A stretch of 64,000 bases of DNA from Firmicutes bacterium CAG:534 (GCA_000436115.1 FR894558.1:48041-112040); one strand, 5' to 3'; counted from the first letter of the stretch, positions 16,018 to 25,283 are shown. Translations and numbers: made by a program. Notes: a model not told the origin generated them from the letters alone.

Positions 16018-16866
16018 ATGGAAGTAGTGCTTGCAAAAAGCGCAGGCTTTTGCTTTGGAGTAAAGAGGGCCATGGAAGAGGTTTACAGCCAGCTTGAAAA
16101 TGGTAAAAAGATCGTAACCTACGGCCCACTGATCCATAACGAAGAGGTGGTCAAGGACTTAGCACAAAGAGGCGTCGATGTGATTGACGGAGAAGAAGAG
16201 TTAGAGGCTCTTGCAGAAGGGGCTGTGGTGATCCGTTCCCACGGAGTGTCCAAGCACATTTATGAGCTGATCGAACAAAAGGGCCTGGAGTGTATTGATG
16301 TGACCTGTCCCTTTGTGAAAAGGATCCACAGGATTGTGGAACGGGAAAGCAAAGAGGGAAAACAGATCGTGATCATTGGAAATCCCGGACATCCTGAGGT
16401 AGAAGGGATCAGGGGATGGTCTATGACTCCGGCGGTGGTGCTTGAGACAAAGGAGGAAGCGGAAAATTTCAGGGCGGAAGAGGGAAAAACTTTATGTATT
16501 GTCTCTCAGACGACATTTAACTACAACAAATTTCAAGAATTAGTTGAAATTTTTAGGAAAAGAGGTTACAATGTTAATGTTGTAAATACTATCTGTAATG
16601 CAACAGAGGAACGACAGACGGAAGCTGGTGAAATCGCGGCAAAGGTCGATGCGATGATTGTAATAGGTGGCAAGCACAGCTCCAATACACAGAAGCTTTA
16701 TGAAATCTGTCGTGAGAAGTGTGCGGCCACATTTTTTATACAAACACTGGAAGATTTGCATTTGGAACTGCCTAAAACTGCTGCTCTGGTGGGTATTACT
16801 GCGGGGGCTTCCACCCCCAACAATATTATCGAGGAGGTTCAAAATTATGTCAGAATTAACTTTTGA
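16018..16866 (+). CDS. ispH: 4-hydroxy-3-methylbut-2-enyl diphosphate reductase
   Basis: This protein of 282 residues carries out the last step of the MEP isoprenoid pathway, forming IPP and DMAPP. The three [4Fe-4S] cysteines are visible: Cys in SAGFCFGVKRAM (residue 13), in DVTCPFVKR (about 97) and in NTICNATEERQ (about 190). TTFNYNKF and GGKHSSNTQKLYEIC are also family stretches. In many Firmicutes this enzyme is fused to ribosomal protein S1; here the S1 gene begins 20 bases before the ispH stop, in another frame, so the two are coupled but separate. Confidence 0.97.
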   Translation: MEVVLAKSAGFCFGVKRAMEEVYSQLENGKKIVTYGPLIHNEEVVKDLAQRGVDVIDGEEELEALAEGAVVIRSHGVSKHIYELIEQKGLECIDVTCPFVKRIHRIVERESKEGKQIVIIGNPGHPEVEGIRGWSMTPAVVLETKEEAENFRAEEGKTLCIVSQTTFNYNKFQELVEIFRKRGYNVNVVNTICNATEERQTEAGEIAAKVDAMIVIGGKHSSNTQKLYEICREKCAATFFIQTLEDLHLELPKTAALVGITAGASTPNNIIEEVQNYVRINF

Positions 16867-17995
16867 ACAAATGCTGGAAGAATCATTAAAGACAATACAT
16901 ACAGGAGAGGTAGTTGAAGGTACAGTCATAGATGTTAAGCCTGAAGAAATCATTCTTAACATCGGCTACAAGTCAGATGGTATCCTTACAAGAAACGAGT
17001 ATACCAACGAGCCTAATGTAGATCTTACCGCTGTAGTGAAGCCGGGCGATACCATGGAAGTAAAAGTCCTGAAGGTAAACGACGGCGAAGGACAGGTAAT
17101 CCTGACCTACAAGAGACTGGCTGCTGACCGCGGCAACAAGAGAATTGAAGAAGCCTACAACAACAAGGAAGTCCTGACTGCAAAGGTTGCACAGGTATTA
17201 GAGGGCGGCCTCAGCGTGATCGTGGATGAAGTCAGAATATTCATCCCGGCAAGCCTTGTTTCTGATGTATATGAGAAGGATCTGACCAAGTATGCCGGTC
17301 AGGAGATCCAGTTTGTAATCACAGAGTATAATCCTAAGAGAAGAAGATATATCGGTGACCGCAAGCAGCTTTTAGTTGCAGAGAAGGCAGAACTGCAGAA
17401 GAAGCTTCTTGAAAGCATCCACGTTGGGGATGTAGTAGAAGGCGTTGTTAAGAATGTAACAGACTTTGGCGCATTTATCGACATCGGAGGTGCAGATGGT
17501 CTCCTTCATATTTCCGAAATGTCCTGGGGACGTATCGAAAATCCCAAGAAGGTATTCAAGGTAGGAGATAAGGTAAAGACCTTTATTAAAGAGATTTCCG
17601 GTAATAAGATCGCACTCAGCCTGAAATTTGAGGATGCAAATCCCTGGAAGGATGCCGACAGCAAGTATGCAGTAGGAAATGTTGTTACAGGTAAGGTGGC
17701 AAGAATGACTGACTTTGGCGCTTTCGTAGAGCTTGAGCCCGGTGTGGATGCACTCCTTCATGTATCACAGATTTCCAAGGAGCATATCGAGAAGCCTTCT
17801 GACGTACTGAAGGTTGGCGATGAGGTAACAGCAAAGGTTGTAGATTTCAACGGCGAAGATAAGAAGATCAGTCTCAGTGTAAAGGCACTTCTCGCTCCGG
17901 AACCCGAAGCAGAGCCTGCAGAGGAAGTGAAGGAAGACGACGCTGACGTTGTATCTGTAGACATTGATGCTGTGATCGCTGCAGAAGAGAAATAG
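16847..17995 (+). CDS. rpsA: S1 RNA-binding protein (ribosomal protein S1-like), four S1 domains
   Basis: This protein of 382 residues starts at ATG 16847, behind GAGGAGG at 16831-16837 inside ispH. Four S1 beta-barrels occur at about residues 15-85, 100-165, 185-255 and 270-340; the third and fourth have the classic GxVxxxxxFGAFVxL pattern (VKNVTDFGAFIDIG, VARMTDFGAFVELEPG). An acidic tail closes the protein. S1-like proteins bind mRNA at the 30S subunit or act as general RNA-binding proteins in low-GC Gram-positives. A terminator follows at 18020. It is shorter than the six-domain E. coli S1. Confidence 0.93.
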   Translation: MSELTFEQMLEESLKTIHTGEVVEGTVIDVKPEEIILNIGYKSDGILTRNEYTNEPNVDLTAVVKPGDTMEVKVLKVNDGEGQVILTYKRLAADRGNKRIEEAYNNKEVLTAKVAQVLEGGLSVIVDEVRIFIPASLVSDVYEKDLTKYAGQEIQFVITEYNPKRRRYIGDRKQLLVAEKAELQKKLLESIHVGDVVEGVVKNVTDFGAFIDIGGADGLLHISEMSWGRIENPKKVFKVGDKVKTFIKEISGNKIALSLKFEDANPWKDADSKYAVGNVVTGKVARMTDFGAFVELEPGVDALLHVSQISKEHIEKPSDVLKVGDEVTAKVVDFNGEDKKISLSVKALLAPEPEAEPAEEVKEDDADVVSVDIDAVIAAEEK

Positions 17996-18019
17996 GACAG
18001 GCGTTATTTGACAAATGAT

Positions 18020-18050
18020 AAGGAATGGTTCGCTTGGGCCATTCCTTTTT
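18020..18050 (+). terminator. Terminator after rpsA
   Basis: AAGGAATGG (18020-18028) pairs with CCATTCCTT (18039-18047) and runs into five T. It ends the cmk-ispH-rpsA unit just before the cheR promoter. Confidence 0.88.
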
Positions 18051-18078
18051 GTTGTTGGCCAATCTTTTGTGCTATAAT
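18049..18078 (+). promoter_or_regulatory. Promoter of cheR
   Basis: TTGTTG (18049-18054), 18 bases, TATAAT (18073-18078) with an extended TG at 18070-18071; 45 bases before the cheR start. Confidence 0.7.
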
Positions 18079-18122
18079 AATTAAATACAATAGAAAAAGA
18101 ATATAAGGAATGAGGTGCAATT

Positions 18123-18905
18123 ATGGCTTATGATTATGAATGGTTTAAAACAGCAGTTCTTCAAATGACCAAAATTGACTTAAACGCTTATAAGGAACGA
18201 CAGATGAAGCGCCGTATTGATGCACTGATCACGAAAAACGGTGTGACCGGTTACGACAAATATGTACAGCTTTTAAAGACGGATAAGGTGAAGTTTGAGG
18301 AATTCGTAAATTATCTGACGATCAATGTTTCGGAATTTTATCGGAACCCGGAGCAGTGGCAGGTGATGGAAAAAGAAATTGTGCCGGAATTGATCTCCAA
18401 ATTCGGAAAGTCGTTACATATCTGGAGCGCTGCCTGTTCGACAGGAGATGAGCCGTATTCCCTGGTGATGGCCCTTTCGAGACATATTCCGCTTAATATG
18501 ATCCGGATCACGGCAACGGATCTGGATAAGCAGGTAATTGCCAAAGCGAAGGTTGGCCTATACGGTGAAAAGAGTATTGCCAATGTGCCTGATGACCTGA
18601 AACGAAAGTACTTTACCAAAGTAGGGCCGTCTTATCAGATCTCTGATGAAATTAAATCAAGGGTGGAATTCCGGGAGCATAACCTGCTTTTGGATACCTA
18701 TCCCAAGGACTGTCATATGATCGTGTGCCGTAATGTGCTGATCTATTTTACGGAAGAAGCAAAAGATGAAGTGTTCCGTAAATTCTATCAATCGCTTACG
18801 CCGGGTGGAATTTTATTTATCGGCAGTACAGAGCAGATCATTAATCATCGGGATATGGGATATGACAGGAAAAGCTCCTTCTATTATGAGAGGCCCAAAA
18901 AGTAA
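18123..18905 (+). CDS. cheR: CheR-type protein-glutamate O-methyltransferase
   Basis: This protein of 260 residues has the CheR helical N-domain (about residues 1-65, ending in NYLTINVSEFYRNPEQW) and the SAM-dependent methyltransferase domain. It shows SAACSTGDEPYSL (SAM loop, about residue 101), ITATDLD, and IVCRNVLIYF. The family methylates glutamates on chemoreceptors using S-adenosylmethionine. No receptor, CheB or flagellar gene is in the window, so this copy is an isolated gene. It is transcribed alone, between a terminator at 18020 and a bidirectional one at 18950. Confidence 0.93.
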   Translation: MAYDYEWFKTAVLQMTKIDLNAYKERQMKRRIDALITKNGVTGYDKYVQLLKTDKVKFEEFVNYLTINVSEFYRNPEQWQVMEKEIVPELISKFGKSLHIWSAACSTGDEPYSLVMALSRHIPLNMIRITATDLDKQVIAKAKVGLYGEKSIANVPDDLKRKYFTKVGPSYQISDEIKSRVEFREHNLLLDTYPKDCHMIVCRNVLIYFTEEAKDEVFRKFYQSLTPGGILFIGSTEQIINHRDMGYDRKSSFYYERPKK

Positions 18906-18949
18906 TTTCCCTGTCCGGGAACGTTTGAAATAACAATTATAATAAAAAT

Positions 18950-18989
18950 GGGAGGAAATTTCCGGTAAAAAGAAATTCCTCCCGTTTTT
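18950..18989. terminator. Bidirectional terminator between cheR and the RNase H-like gene
   Basis: GGGAGGAAATTTC (18950-18962) faces GAAATTCCTCCC (18972-18983) with one bulged A. T-runs flank it on both strands (18985-18989 on plus; the A-run at 18944-18948 for the minus strand). It serves the two convergent genes. Confidence 0.88.
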
Positions 18990-18992
18990 AGT

Positions 18993-20096
18993 TTATTCGG
19001 GCTTTGCCATAAAATTGAGAATATGACTGGCATATTTGGAAAAGAGCTCCCGATTTTTCTTGATCTCATCAGTCAGCTCAAAGAACAGATCCGTGCTCTT
19101 GTAGTTCCTCTTGAAGAAGGGCTCCACCAGGATTTCCCACTGGGGAAGGAAAAGCGAAAGCTTACGGGTGTAGCAGTTGGAAGCGTTTGCCTGCTGGCGG
19201 TATTCCTTGTCAACAAAGGAAGAGATGGACTTGTGGATTGCCATATCTTCCGTCGGAAGATAATAATAGTTTTTATAGTTGGCGTAAAAATATTTCATTT
19301 CTTCCTCGTAAATAGGTACGATCAATACCCCTTCGTAGCCTTCTCCCTTGAAATGGCAGCTCCTTTCCATAAAGCTTACCGGCACCGGAAGAGGAGAAGC
19401 AAATACCAGTGAAAGGATCAGCTCCTTCCTGGGAACTCCGTGTAGATCTGTGTAATAATTTGCCTGTACCTTCCGGGCTTTGATATCACAGTTAAAGAGA
19501 TCATAATAGGAAAGGATCGGCAGTGCTTCCAGCATACCCTTGATGTCATCAGAGTTATGAAGAAGCAGGGTGTGATAGAGATTATAGTCATGGGAGGTAG
19601 TGTAATCAATGTAGACCTGGATTAATTCTCCGCCATTGTATCCATCCTCACGCCGGATGCCCAGAAAAGCCTCCACGGTTTTCAGCTTACAGTTTGGAAG
19701 CTTTAAAAAGTTTTTGTAGGGGGTAACTCTGCGGTAAATATCAAGACCTTCCATATGGCCATAATTCCATGTGATTCCGTGCTTTGCAGCCTTTGACTGC
19801 AAAAAGGGCAGATCAAAGGTGTTGCCGTTATAATGGATCAGATAGGAAAATTGTGTTGAAAAATCAAAAAAGGCTTTTAAAAGCTCGGCCTCCTCATCAG
19901 GGGTCTGTGCAAACCACTGGCGGATGATCCAGTTGCCTTCCGTATAATAAGCGCAGCCGATAAGATAAAGCGTGGAGCTTGCTGCCAAAAATCCGGTAGT
20001 CTCTATATCCAGAAACAAAATCTGGTCCAAAGGAGCCAGATTTTCCAGGGGATATTCCAGTTTAAAATTTCCGAGTATTGTTTCTTCTGTTTTCAT
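18993..20096 (-). CDS. RNase H-like (YprB-type) exonuclease-domain protein
   Basis: This protein of 367 residues starts at the ATG complementary to 20094-20096, with a GGAG site. The front two-thirds is a ribonuclease H-like/DEDD fold: Asp30 and Glu32 in FLDIETTG, then LIHYNGNTFDLPFL and HNSDDIKGML. Bacterial YprB proteins carry this domain and are presumed 3'-5' exonucleases or structure-specific nucleases; function is not settled. The C-terminal 130 residues are helical and less conserved. The gene is monocistronic, convergent with cheR and divergent from rnfC across 196 bases, which hold AT-rich DNA and no promoter I can place with confidence. Confidence 0.82.
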   Translation of the reverse strand: MKTEETILGNFKLEYPLENLAPLDQILFLDIETTGFLAASSTLYLIGCAYYTEGNWIIRQWFAQTPDEEAELLKAFFDFSTQFSYLIHYNGNTFDLPFLQSKAAKHGITWNYGHMEGLDIYRRVTPYKNFLKLPNCKLKTVEAFLGIRREDGYNGGELIQVYIDYTTSHDYNLYHTLLLHNSDDIKGMLEALPILSYYDLFNCDIKARKVQANYYTDLHGVPRKELILSLVFASPLPVPVSFMERSCHFKGEGYEGVLIVPIYEEEMKYFYANYKNYYYLPTEDMAIHKSISSFVDKEYRQQANASNCYTRKLSLFLPQWEILVEPFFKRNYKSTDLFFELTDEIKKNRELFSKYASHILNFMAKPE

Positions 20097-20292
20097 AAAA
20101 TCTCCATTCCTGCAGCGCAAAGCGACAGTACAAAGCCTTGCGCAAAATTTCCCCATTGAAAGATCATTCTTAAAGATTAGTGTAGCATATTTTTAAAAAA
20201 TGCAGTAGTATTTTCGACAAAAAAATAGTATATTTAAAAGAGGATCATTGAAAAAAATTCTCCATAAGCAGGAGGGGAAAGAAGGGTAAAAA

Positions 20293-21609
20293 ATGGCAAG
20301 ATTAACGTTTTCGGGTGGGATCCATCCCTATGACGGAAAAGACCTGTCTAAGGACAAGCCGATCAGAGAAGTCTTACCAAAGGGGGATTTGGTGTATCCG
20401 CTTTCACAGCATATCGGAGCACCGGCGAAACCCATTGTAAATAAAGGGGACAGTGTTCTGGTTGGACAGAAAATTGCTGAGGCAGGAGGCTTTGTCTCGG
20501 CGCCTATTTATGCAACTGTTTCCGGAACGGTAAAAGCGATTGAACCGAGAAGAGTGGTTACCGGGGACAATGTGATGAGCATTGTAATTCAAAATGATGA
20601 AAAATATGAAGAGATCGAATGGCCTCCCGTAAAGCCCTTCGATGAAATGACCCGGGAAGAAAAGATTGAAAAGATCCGTGAGGCGGGAATTGTTGGTATG
20701 GGAGGCGCAGGTTTCCCTACTGCGGTGAAGCTGTCTCCCAAGGAACCGGACAAGATTGAATATGTGATCGTAAACTGTGCGGAATGCGAACCGTATCTTA
20801 CCTCTGATTACAGAAAGATGTTAGAGGAGCCGGAATACCTGATCGGCGGACTGAAGGTATCTCTCAGTCTGTTTGAAAACGCAAGAGGGATCCTGGCGGT
20901 TGAGGATAACAAGCCGGATTGCATTACCAGATTAAAATATTTGACCAAGGATGAACCGAAGATCACGGTGAAAGCCCTGAAAACAAAATATCCGCAGGGG
21001 TCAGAAAGGCATCTGATCTATGCTACCACGGGAAGAGCCATTAATTCCTCCATGCTTCCCTCAGATGCAGGCTGCATAGTAAATAATGTGGATACAGTGA
21101 TCGCTATATATAATGCGGTGATCAATGGAAAACCCCTTATGCACAGGATTGTCACGGTAACAGGAGACGCCATTGCAAAGCCCTGTAACTTTAAGGTAAG
21201 GATCGGAACCAATTATCATGAACTGATAGAAGAAGCAGGGGGCTTTAAGGAGGAGCCGGTGAAGATCATTTCCGGTGGTCCCATGATGGGCTTTGGAATT
21301 TTTGATTTGGATGTTCCCACCACCAAGACCTCGTCAGCCCTTCTTTGTATGACCAGAGATGATGTTTCGGCAATGGAACCCAGTCCCTGCATCAACTGTG
21401 GAAAATGTGTGGAGGTATGTCCCGGCAGAGTAGTTCCGAAGCTTCTTGCAGACTGTGCGGAGCATTACGACGAAGAAGCCTTTGTGAAAAATAACGGTAT
21501 GGAATGCTGCGAATGCGGTTGCTGCAGTTATATCTGTCCGGCAAAAAGACCCCTGACGCAGGTGATCAAGTCCATGCGTAAAATGCAGCTTGCAAAGAAG
21601 AAAAAGTAG
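20293..21609 (+). CDS. rnfC: Rnf complex subunit C
   Basis: This protein of 438 residues is the NADH-binding peripheral subunit of the ferredoxin:NAD+ oxidoreductase. The N-terminal RnfC_N domain (GGIHPYDGKDLS) is followed by a biotinyl-like fold, the Nqo1-type FMN/NAD domain (GMGGAGFPTAVKL near residue 139; NCAECEPYLTSDYRKM) and two 4Fe-4S clusters: CINCGKCVEVCP and CCECGCCSYICP near the end. The complex couples electron flow from reduced ferredoxin to NAD+ with Na+ or H+ export. First gene of rnfCDGEAB; ribosome site GGAGGGGAAAG. Which ion is moved cannot be told here. Confidence 0.97.
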   Translation: MARLTFSGGIHPYDGKDLSKDKPIREVLPKGDLVYPLSQHIGAPAKPIVNKGDSVLVGQKIAEAGGFVSAPIYATVSGTVKAIEPRRVVTGDNVMSIVIQNDEKYEEIEWPPVKPFDEMTREEKIEKIREAGIVGMGGAGFPTAVKLSPKEPDKIEYVIVNCAECEPYLTSDYRKMLEEPEYLIGGLKVSLSLFENARGILAVEDNKPDCITRLKYLTKDEPKITVKALKTKYPQGSERHLIYATTGRAINSSMLPSDAGCIVNNVDTVIAIYNAVINGKPLMHRIVTVTGDAIAKPCNFKVRIGTNYHELIEEAGGFKEEPVKIISGGPMMGFGIFDLDVPTTKTSSALLCMTRDDVSAMEPSPCINCGKCVEVCPGRVVPKLLADCAEHYDEEAFVKNNGMECCECGCCSYICPAKRPLTQVIKSMRKMQLAKKKK

Positions 21610-21620
21610 GAGGAACAGCC

Positions 21621-22553
21621 ATGAGTGATTTGATGAAGGTGTCATCCAATCCCCATATCAGGTCTAAAGTGACAACAGGCAATATTATGCTTGCAGTAAT
21701 CATTGCGTTACTTCCTGCGGCGGGCTTTGGTATTTATAATTTTGGATCCGGGGCACTGATCCTGATCTTAATAACCGTTGCCACAACGGTTCTTACAGAG
21801 TTTTTATATGAAAAGGCAATGCACAAAAAAGTAACCATAGGAGATTTCTCAGCGGTAGTTACAGGGCTACTGCTTGCACTGAATCTGCCTCCGGCAGCTC
21901 CCTGGTGGATCGGAGTGATCGGTGGTGTGTTTGCCATACTGGTAGTGAAAATGCTCTTTGGAGGTCTGGGACAAAACTTTATGAACCCGGCGCTTGGAGC
22001 AAGATGCTTCCTTTTGATTTCCTATACCTCTATCATGTGCAATTTTGATTGTGATACTTATTCAGGCGCAACACCGCTTGCCAGCCTGAAGGCAGGAGAG
22101 GATGTTAATATTTTGAATATGGTGATCGGAAAGACGGCGGGAACCATAGGAGAAACTTCCATGATCGCACTGATCATCGGTGCCTGCTTCCTGATCCTTT
22201 TAGGAGTCATTGACTTAAGGATACCGGGAACCTATATTGTAACCTTTGCACTCTTCGTAGCGCTTTTTGGCGGACATGGCTTTGATCCGGCATTTATCAG
22301 CGCACACCTTGCAGGAGGCGGCCTGATGCTGGGAGCGTTCTTTATGGCAACGGATTACGTTACAAGACCGATCACCAAGAAAGGACAGTACCTGTATGGC
22401 GTTTTGCTGGGCGTTCTGACCGGTATTTTCCGTATCTACGGTCCTTCTGCAGAAGGCGTTTCCTATGCGATCATATTAGGAAATCTGCTGGTACCTCTGA
22501 TTGAGAAGATCACCATGCCGAAAGCCTTCGGAAAAGGAGGGGAAAGAGCATGA
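21621..22553 (+). CDS. rnfD: Rnf complex subunit D
   Basis: This is a membrane protein of 310 residues related to NqrB, with eight or more helices. The covalent FMN site is Thr151 in YSGATPLASLK. The protein begins with SSNPHIRSKVTTGNIMLAVI, usual for the family. Together with RnfG it carries electrons across the membrane. It lies 11 bases after rnfC and overlaps rnfG by four bases. Flavin attachment needs ApbE, encoded at 26372. Confidence 0.96.
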   Translation: MSDLMKVSSNPHIRSKVTTGNIMLAVIIALLPAAGFGIYNFGSGALILILITVATTVLTEFLYEKAMHKKVTIGDFSAVVTGLLLALNLPPAAPWWIGVIGGVFAILVVKMLFGGLGQNFMNPALGARCFLLISYTSIMCNFDCDTYSGATPLASLKAGEDVNILNMVIGKTAGTIGETSMIALIIGACFLILLGVIDLRIPGTYIVTFALFVALFGGHGFDPAFISAHLAGGGLMLGAFFMATDYVTRPITKKGQYLYGVLLGVLTGIFRIYGPSAEGVSYAIILGNLLVPLIEKITMPKAFGKGGERA

Positions 22554-23164
22554 ATGATATGAAGAAAATGATAAAGGACGCTGCTGTTTTGCTGGTGATC
22601 ACCGTAATGGCAGGATTGATCCTTGGTTTTGTATATCAGATCACCAAAGAGCCCATTGCAGCGGCAAAGGAAAAGGCTGCAAAGGAAGCGTATCAGGAAG
22701 TATTCCCGGATGCGTCTGATTTTTCGACGCCCTTAGAGCTTGCTGCTCCCGAAGGAGATACCACCTGGGATACCAATTACAAGAATGTGGACTTAGGCAG
22801 TGTCTTGGAAGCAGTGGATGAGGGCGGAAATGTACTTGGCTATGTCCTTACCGTCACAAGCCATGAAGGATATGGTGGAGACATTACCTTTGCCATGGGA
22901 ATTCAGAAGGATGGAACCTTAAATGGGATTTCCATTCTGAGCATTTCAGAAACTGCCGGACTTGGTATGAAAGCAGAAAGCGTATTAAAGCCTCAGTTTG
23001 AGAATAAGAAGGTGGCAAACTTTACCTATACAAAGTCAGGTTCCACCATGGACAGTCAGATCGATGCGATCAGTGGCGCTACGATTACCACAAATGCAGT
23101 GACAACAGCAGTAAATGCAGGACTGTATGTTTTCCAGACGCAGTTAGGAGGTAGCATGCAATGA
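22550..23164 (+). CDS. rnfG: Rnf complex subunit G
   Basis: This protein of 204 residues has one N-terminal membrane helix (AAVLLVITVMAGLILGFVY) and an outside FMN_bind domain. The covalent FMN threonine is Thr178 in ISGATITTNAV. It shows GGDITFAMGIQKDG and the ETAGLGMKAE motif of the family. It overlaps its neighbours by four bases on each side (ATGA), indicating tight translational coupling. Confidence 0.96.
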   Translation: MNDMKKMIKDAAVLLVITVMAGLILGFVYQITKEPIAAAKEKAAKEAYQEVFPDASDFSTPLELAAPEGDTTWDTNYKNVDLGSVLEAVDEGGNVLGYVLTVTSHEGYGGDITFAMGIQKDGTLNGISILSISETAGLGMKAESVLKPQFENKKVANFTYTKSGSTMDSQIDAISGATITTNAVTTAVNAGLYVFQTQLGGSMQ

Positions 23165-23883
23165 AACAGGGAAGTGCAGTTGAACGTTTAAAGAACGGTA
23201 TCATTACCGAAAATCCTACTTTTGTGCTGACACTTGGAATGTGTCCCACTCTTGCAGTTACAACCTCTGCGGTGAACGGACTTGGAATGGGACTTACTAC
23301 CATGGCAGTGCTTGCTTTAAGTAATATGTTTATATCCATGCTCAGAAAGGTTATACCGGATAAGGTGCGTATTCCGGCCTTTATCGTAGTCATTGCCTCG
23401 TTTGTAACGGTGGTAGAGCTTCTGCTTGAGGCGTATCTGCCGTCCTTATATGATGCGCTGGGATTATATATTCCGCTGATCGTTGTAAACTGTATCATTT
23501 TGGGAAGGGCAGAGGCCTATGCCTCCAAAAACGGCGTGGTTTCTTCCCTGTTTGACGGAGTTGGAATGGGACTTGGATTTACACTGGCCCTTACCATCAT
23601 CGGCGCTGTGAGAGAACTGCTGGGGGCAGGCCAGGTCTTTGGCATCAACGTTATGCCTCAAAGCTATGTGCCCTGCAGTATTTTTGTACTGGCGCCCGGA
23701 GCGTTCTTCGTGCTTGCCGCTCTTACGGCAACGCAGAATAAGATCAAACGCGCAGGAGAAAAGAAGGGCAAGGATATGTCGAAGATCCAGTCCGGCTGCT
23801 GCAGCGACTGCACAGCATGTGCAGATACTCTTTGCGGACAGCGGAAAGAAGAGAAGCCTGTAGCGGAAAAGGAGGAAAAATAA
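23161..23883 (+). CDS. rnfE: Rnf complex subunit E with cysteine-rich C-terminal tail
   Basis: This protein of 240 residues has six membrane helices related to RnfA and NqrD. GMCPTLAVTTS and VVNCIILGRAEAYA supply the paired cysteines that, in studied Rnf and Nqr complexes, bind a [2Fe-2S] cluster inside the membrane with RnfA. After the last helix the protein continues about 45 residues. The tail contains CCSDCTACADTLCG (five cysteines spaced C-C-x2-C-x2-C-x4-C) and a Lys/Glu-rich end. Typical RnfE proteins are nearer 195-210 residues, so the tail is extra. Confidence 0.95.
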   Translation: MKQGSAVERLKNGIITENPTFVLTLGMCPTLAVTTSAVNGLGMGLTTMAVLALSNMFISMLRKVIPDKVRIPAFIVVIASFVTVVELLLEAYLPSLYDALGLYIPLIVVNCIILGRAEAYASKNGVVSSLFDGVGMGLGFTLALTIIGAVRELLGAGQVFGINVMPQSYVPCSIFVLAPGAFFVLAALTATQNKIKRAGEKKGKDMSKIQSGCCSDCTACADTLCGQRKEEKPVAEKEEK

Positions 23884-24468
23884 ATGGCAGCCGTGAAAGA
23901 ATTATTGATTATTTTAATTTCCGCATCCTTAGTCAGCAACGTTGTACTCAGCCAGTTCCTGGGCTTATGTCCGTTCCTTGGCGTTTCCAAGAAGATCAAT
24001 ACTGCGGCAGGAATGGGAACCGCCGTTATCTTTGTAATTACGCTGGCGTCAGCAGTGGCGGGAGCAATTTACCAGTTTATATTAACGCCCCTTGATCTTA
24101 CTTATCTGCAGACGATCGTGTTCATTCTTGTGATCGCAGCACTGGTTCAGTTTGTGGAAATGTTCTTAAAGAAATTTATGCAGTCATTATATAAAGCGCT
24201 GGGCGTGTACCTTCCCCTGATCACAACTAACTGTGCAGTGCTTGGTGTGGCGCTTACCAATGTACAGAAAAATTACAGTATCCTGCAGGGAGTGGTAAAT
24301 GGTTTTGCCACATCCGTTGGATTTACGATCTCCATCGTGATACTTGCAGGAATCAGGGAAAAGATGGCATACAATGATATTCCGGAATCCTTTAAGGGAA
24401 TGCCCATTGTTCTGGTTACTGCAGGACTTATGGCGATTGCCTTTTGTGGCTTTTCCGGTCTTTTGTAG
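23884..24468 (+). CDS. rnfA: Rnf complex subunit A
   Basis: This is a membrane protein of 194 residues with six helices. GLCPFLGVSKK near residue 25 and TTNCAVLGVALTN near 110 carry the cysteines for the shared [2Fe-2S] site with RnfE. It starts directly after the rnfE stop codon. The length is normal. Confidence 0.97.
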   Translation: MAAVKELLIILISASLVSNVVLSQFLGLCPFLGVSKKINTAAGMGTAVIFVITLASAVAGAIYQFILTPLDLTYLQTIVFILVIAALVQFVEMFLKKFMQSLYKALGVYLPLITTNCAVLGVALTNVQKNYSILQGVVNGFATSVGFTISIVILAGIREKMAYNDIPESFKGMPIVLVTAGLMAIAFCGFSGLL

Positions 24469-24476
24469 GAGGTGGT

Positions 24477-25283
24477 ATGGTGAGCGTAGCAGGAATTATT
24501 TCGGCGGTTGCCGCTGTAGGTGGCGTAGGCCTTTTTGTAGGTCTGTTCCTGGGAATTGCGGCCATTAAGTTTAAGGTAGAGGTAAATGAAAAAGAGGAAG
24601 CTGTTCTGGAAGCGCTTCCCGGAAATAACTGCGGAGGATGCGGTTTCCCGGGATGCAGCGGACTGGCAGCGGCCATTGCAAAGGGGGAAGCCCCTGTAAA
24701 TGCCTGTCCTGTGGGAGGAGAGCCTGTGGGAAAGGTGATCGCTGAAATTATGGGTGTGGAAGCACAGGAAAGCACCAGGATGACAGCGTTTGTAAAGTGT
24801 CAGGGAGACTGTGACAAGATCACGCTGGATTATGACTATACGGGAATTGAGGACTGCCGGATGCTGGCATTCGTACCAAACGGCGGCGCAAAGAGCTGTA
24901 ATTACGGCTGTCTTGGGTATGGAAGCTGTGTCCAGGTCTGTCCCTTTGATGCAATCCATGTGGTAAACGGAGTGGCAGTAGTAGACAGGGAGGCCTGCAA
25001 GGCCTGCGGAAAATGCGTGGAGATCTGTCCCAAGCATTTAATATCCCTGATCCCTTATGACGCTTCCTTTGCGGTTGCCTGCAGTTCAAAGGATAAGGGG
25101 CCTGTAACCATGAAGGACTGTAAGGTAGGCTGTATCGGCTGCCAGCTTTGTAAAAAGAACTGTCCTGCAGAGGCAGTGGAGATAGAAGAGTTTCATGCTG
25201 CTATTGATTACGAGAAATGTCAGGGCTGCGGCGTCTGTGCAGAAAAATGTCCCAGAAAGTCCATTGTTGCATTGAAGGCCTGA
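24477..25283 (+). CDS. rnfB: Rnf complex subunit B (multi-cluster ferredoxin subunit)
   Basis: This protein of 268 residues takes electrons from ferredoxin. One N-terminal membrane helix is followed by the 4Fe-4S motif NNCGGCGFPGCSGLA (about residue 52) and four more Cys-rich ferredoxin motifs: CNYGCLGYGSCVQVCP, CKACGKCVEICP, CKVGCIGCQLCKKNCP and CQGCGVCAEKCP. ATG 24477 is 4 bases after AGGAGG; GTG 24480, the next codon, is equally possible. It is the last gene of the Rnf set. Confidence 0.96.
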   Translation: MVSVAGIISAVAAVGGVGLFVGLFLGIAAIKFKVEVNEKEEAVLEALPGNNCGGCGFPGCSGLAAAIAKGEAPVNACPVGGEPVGKVIAEIMGVEAQESTRMTAFVKCQGDCDKITLDYDYTGIEDCRMLAFVPNGGAKSCNYGCLGYGSCVQVCPFDAIHVVNGVAVVDREACKACGKCVEICPKHLISLIPYDASFAVACSSKDKGPVTMKDCKVGCIGCQLCKKNCPAEAVEIEEFHAAIDYEKCQGCGVCAEKCPRKSIVALKA

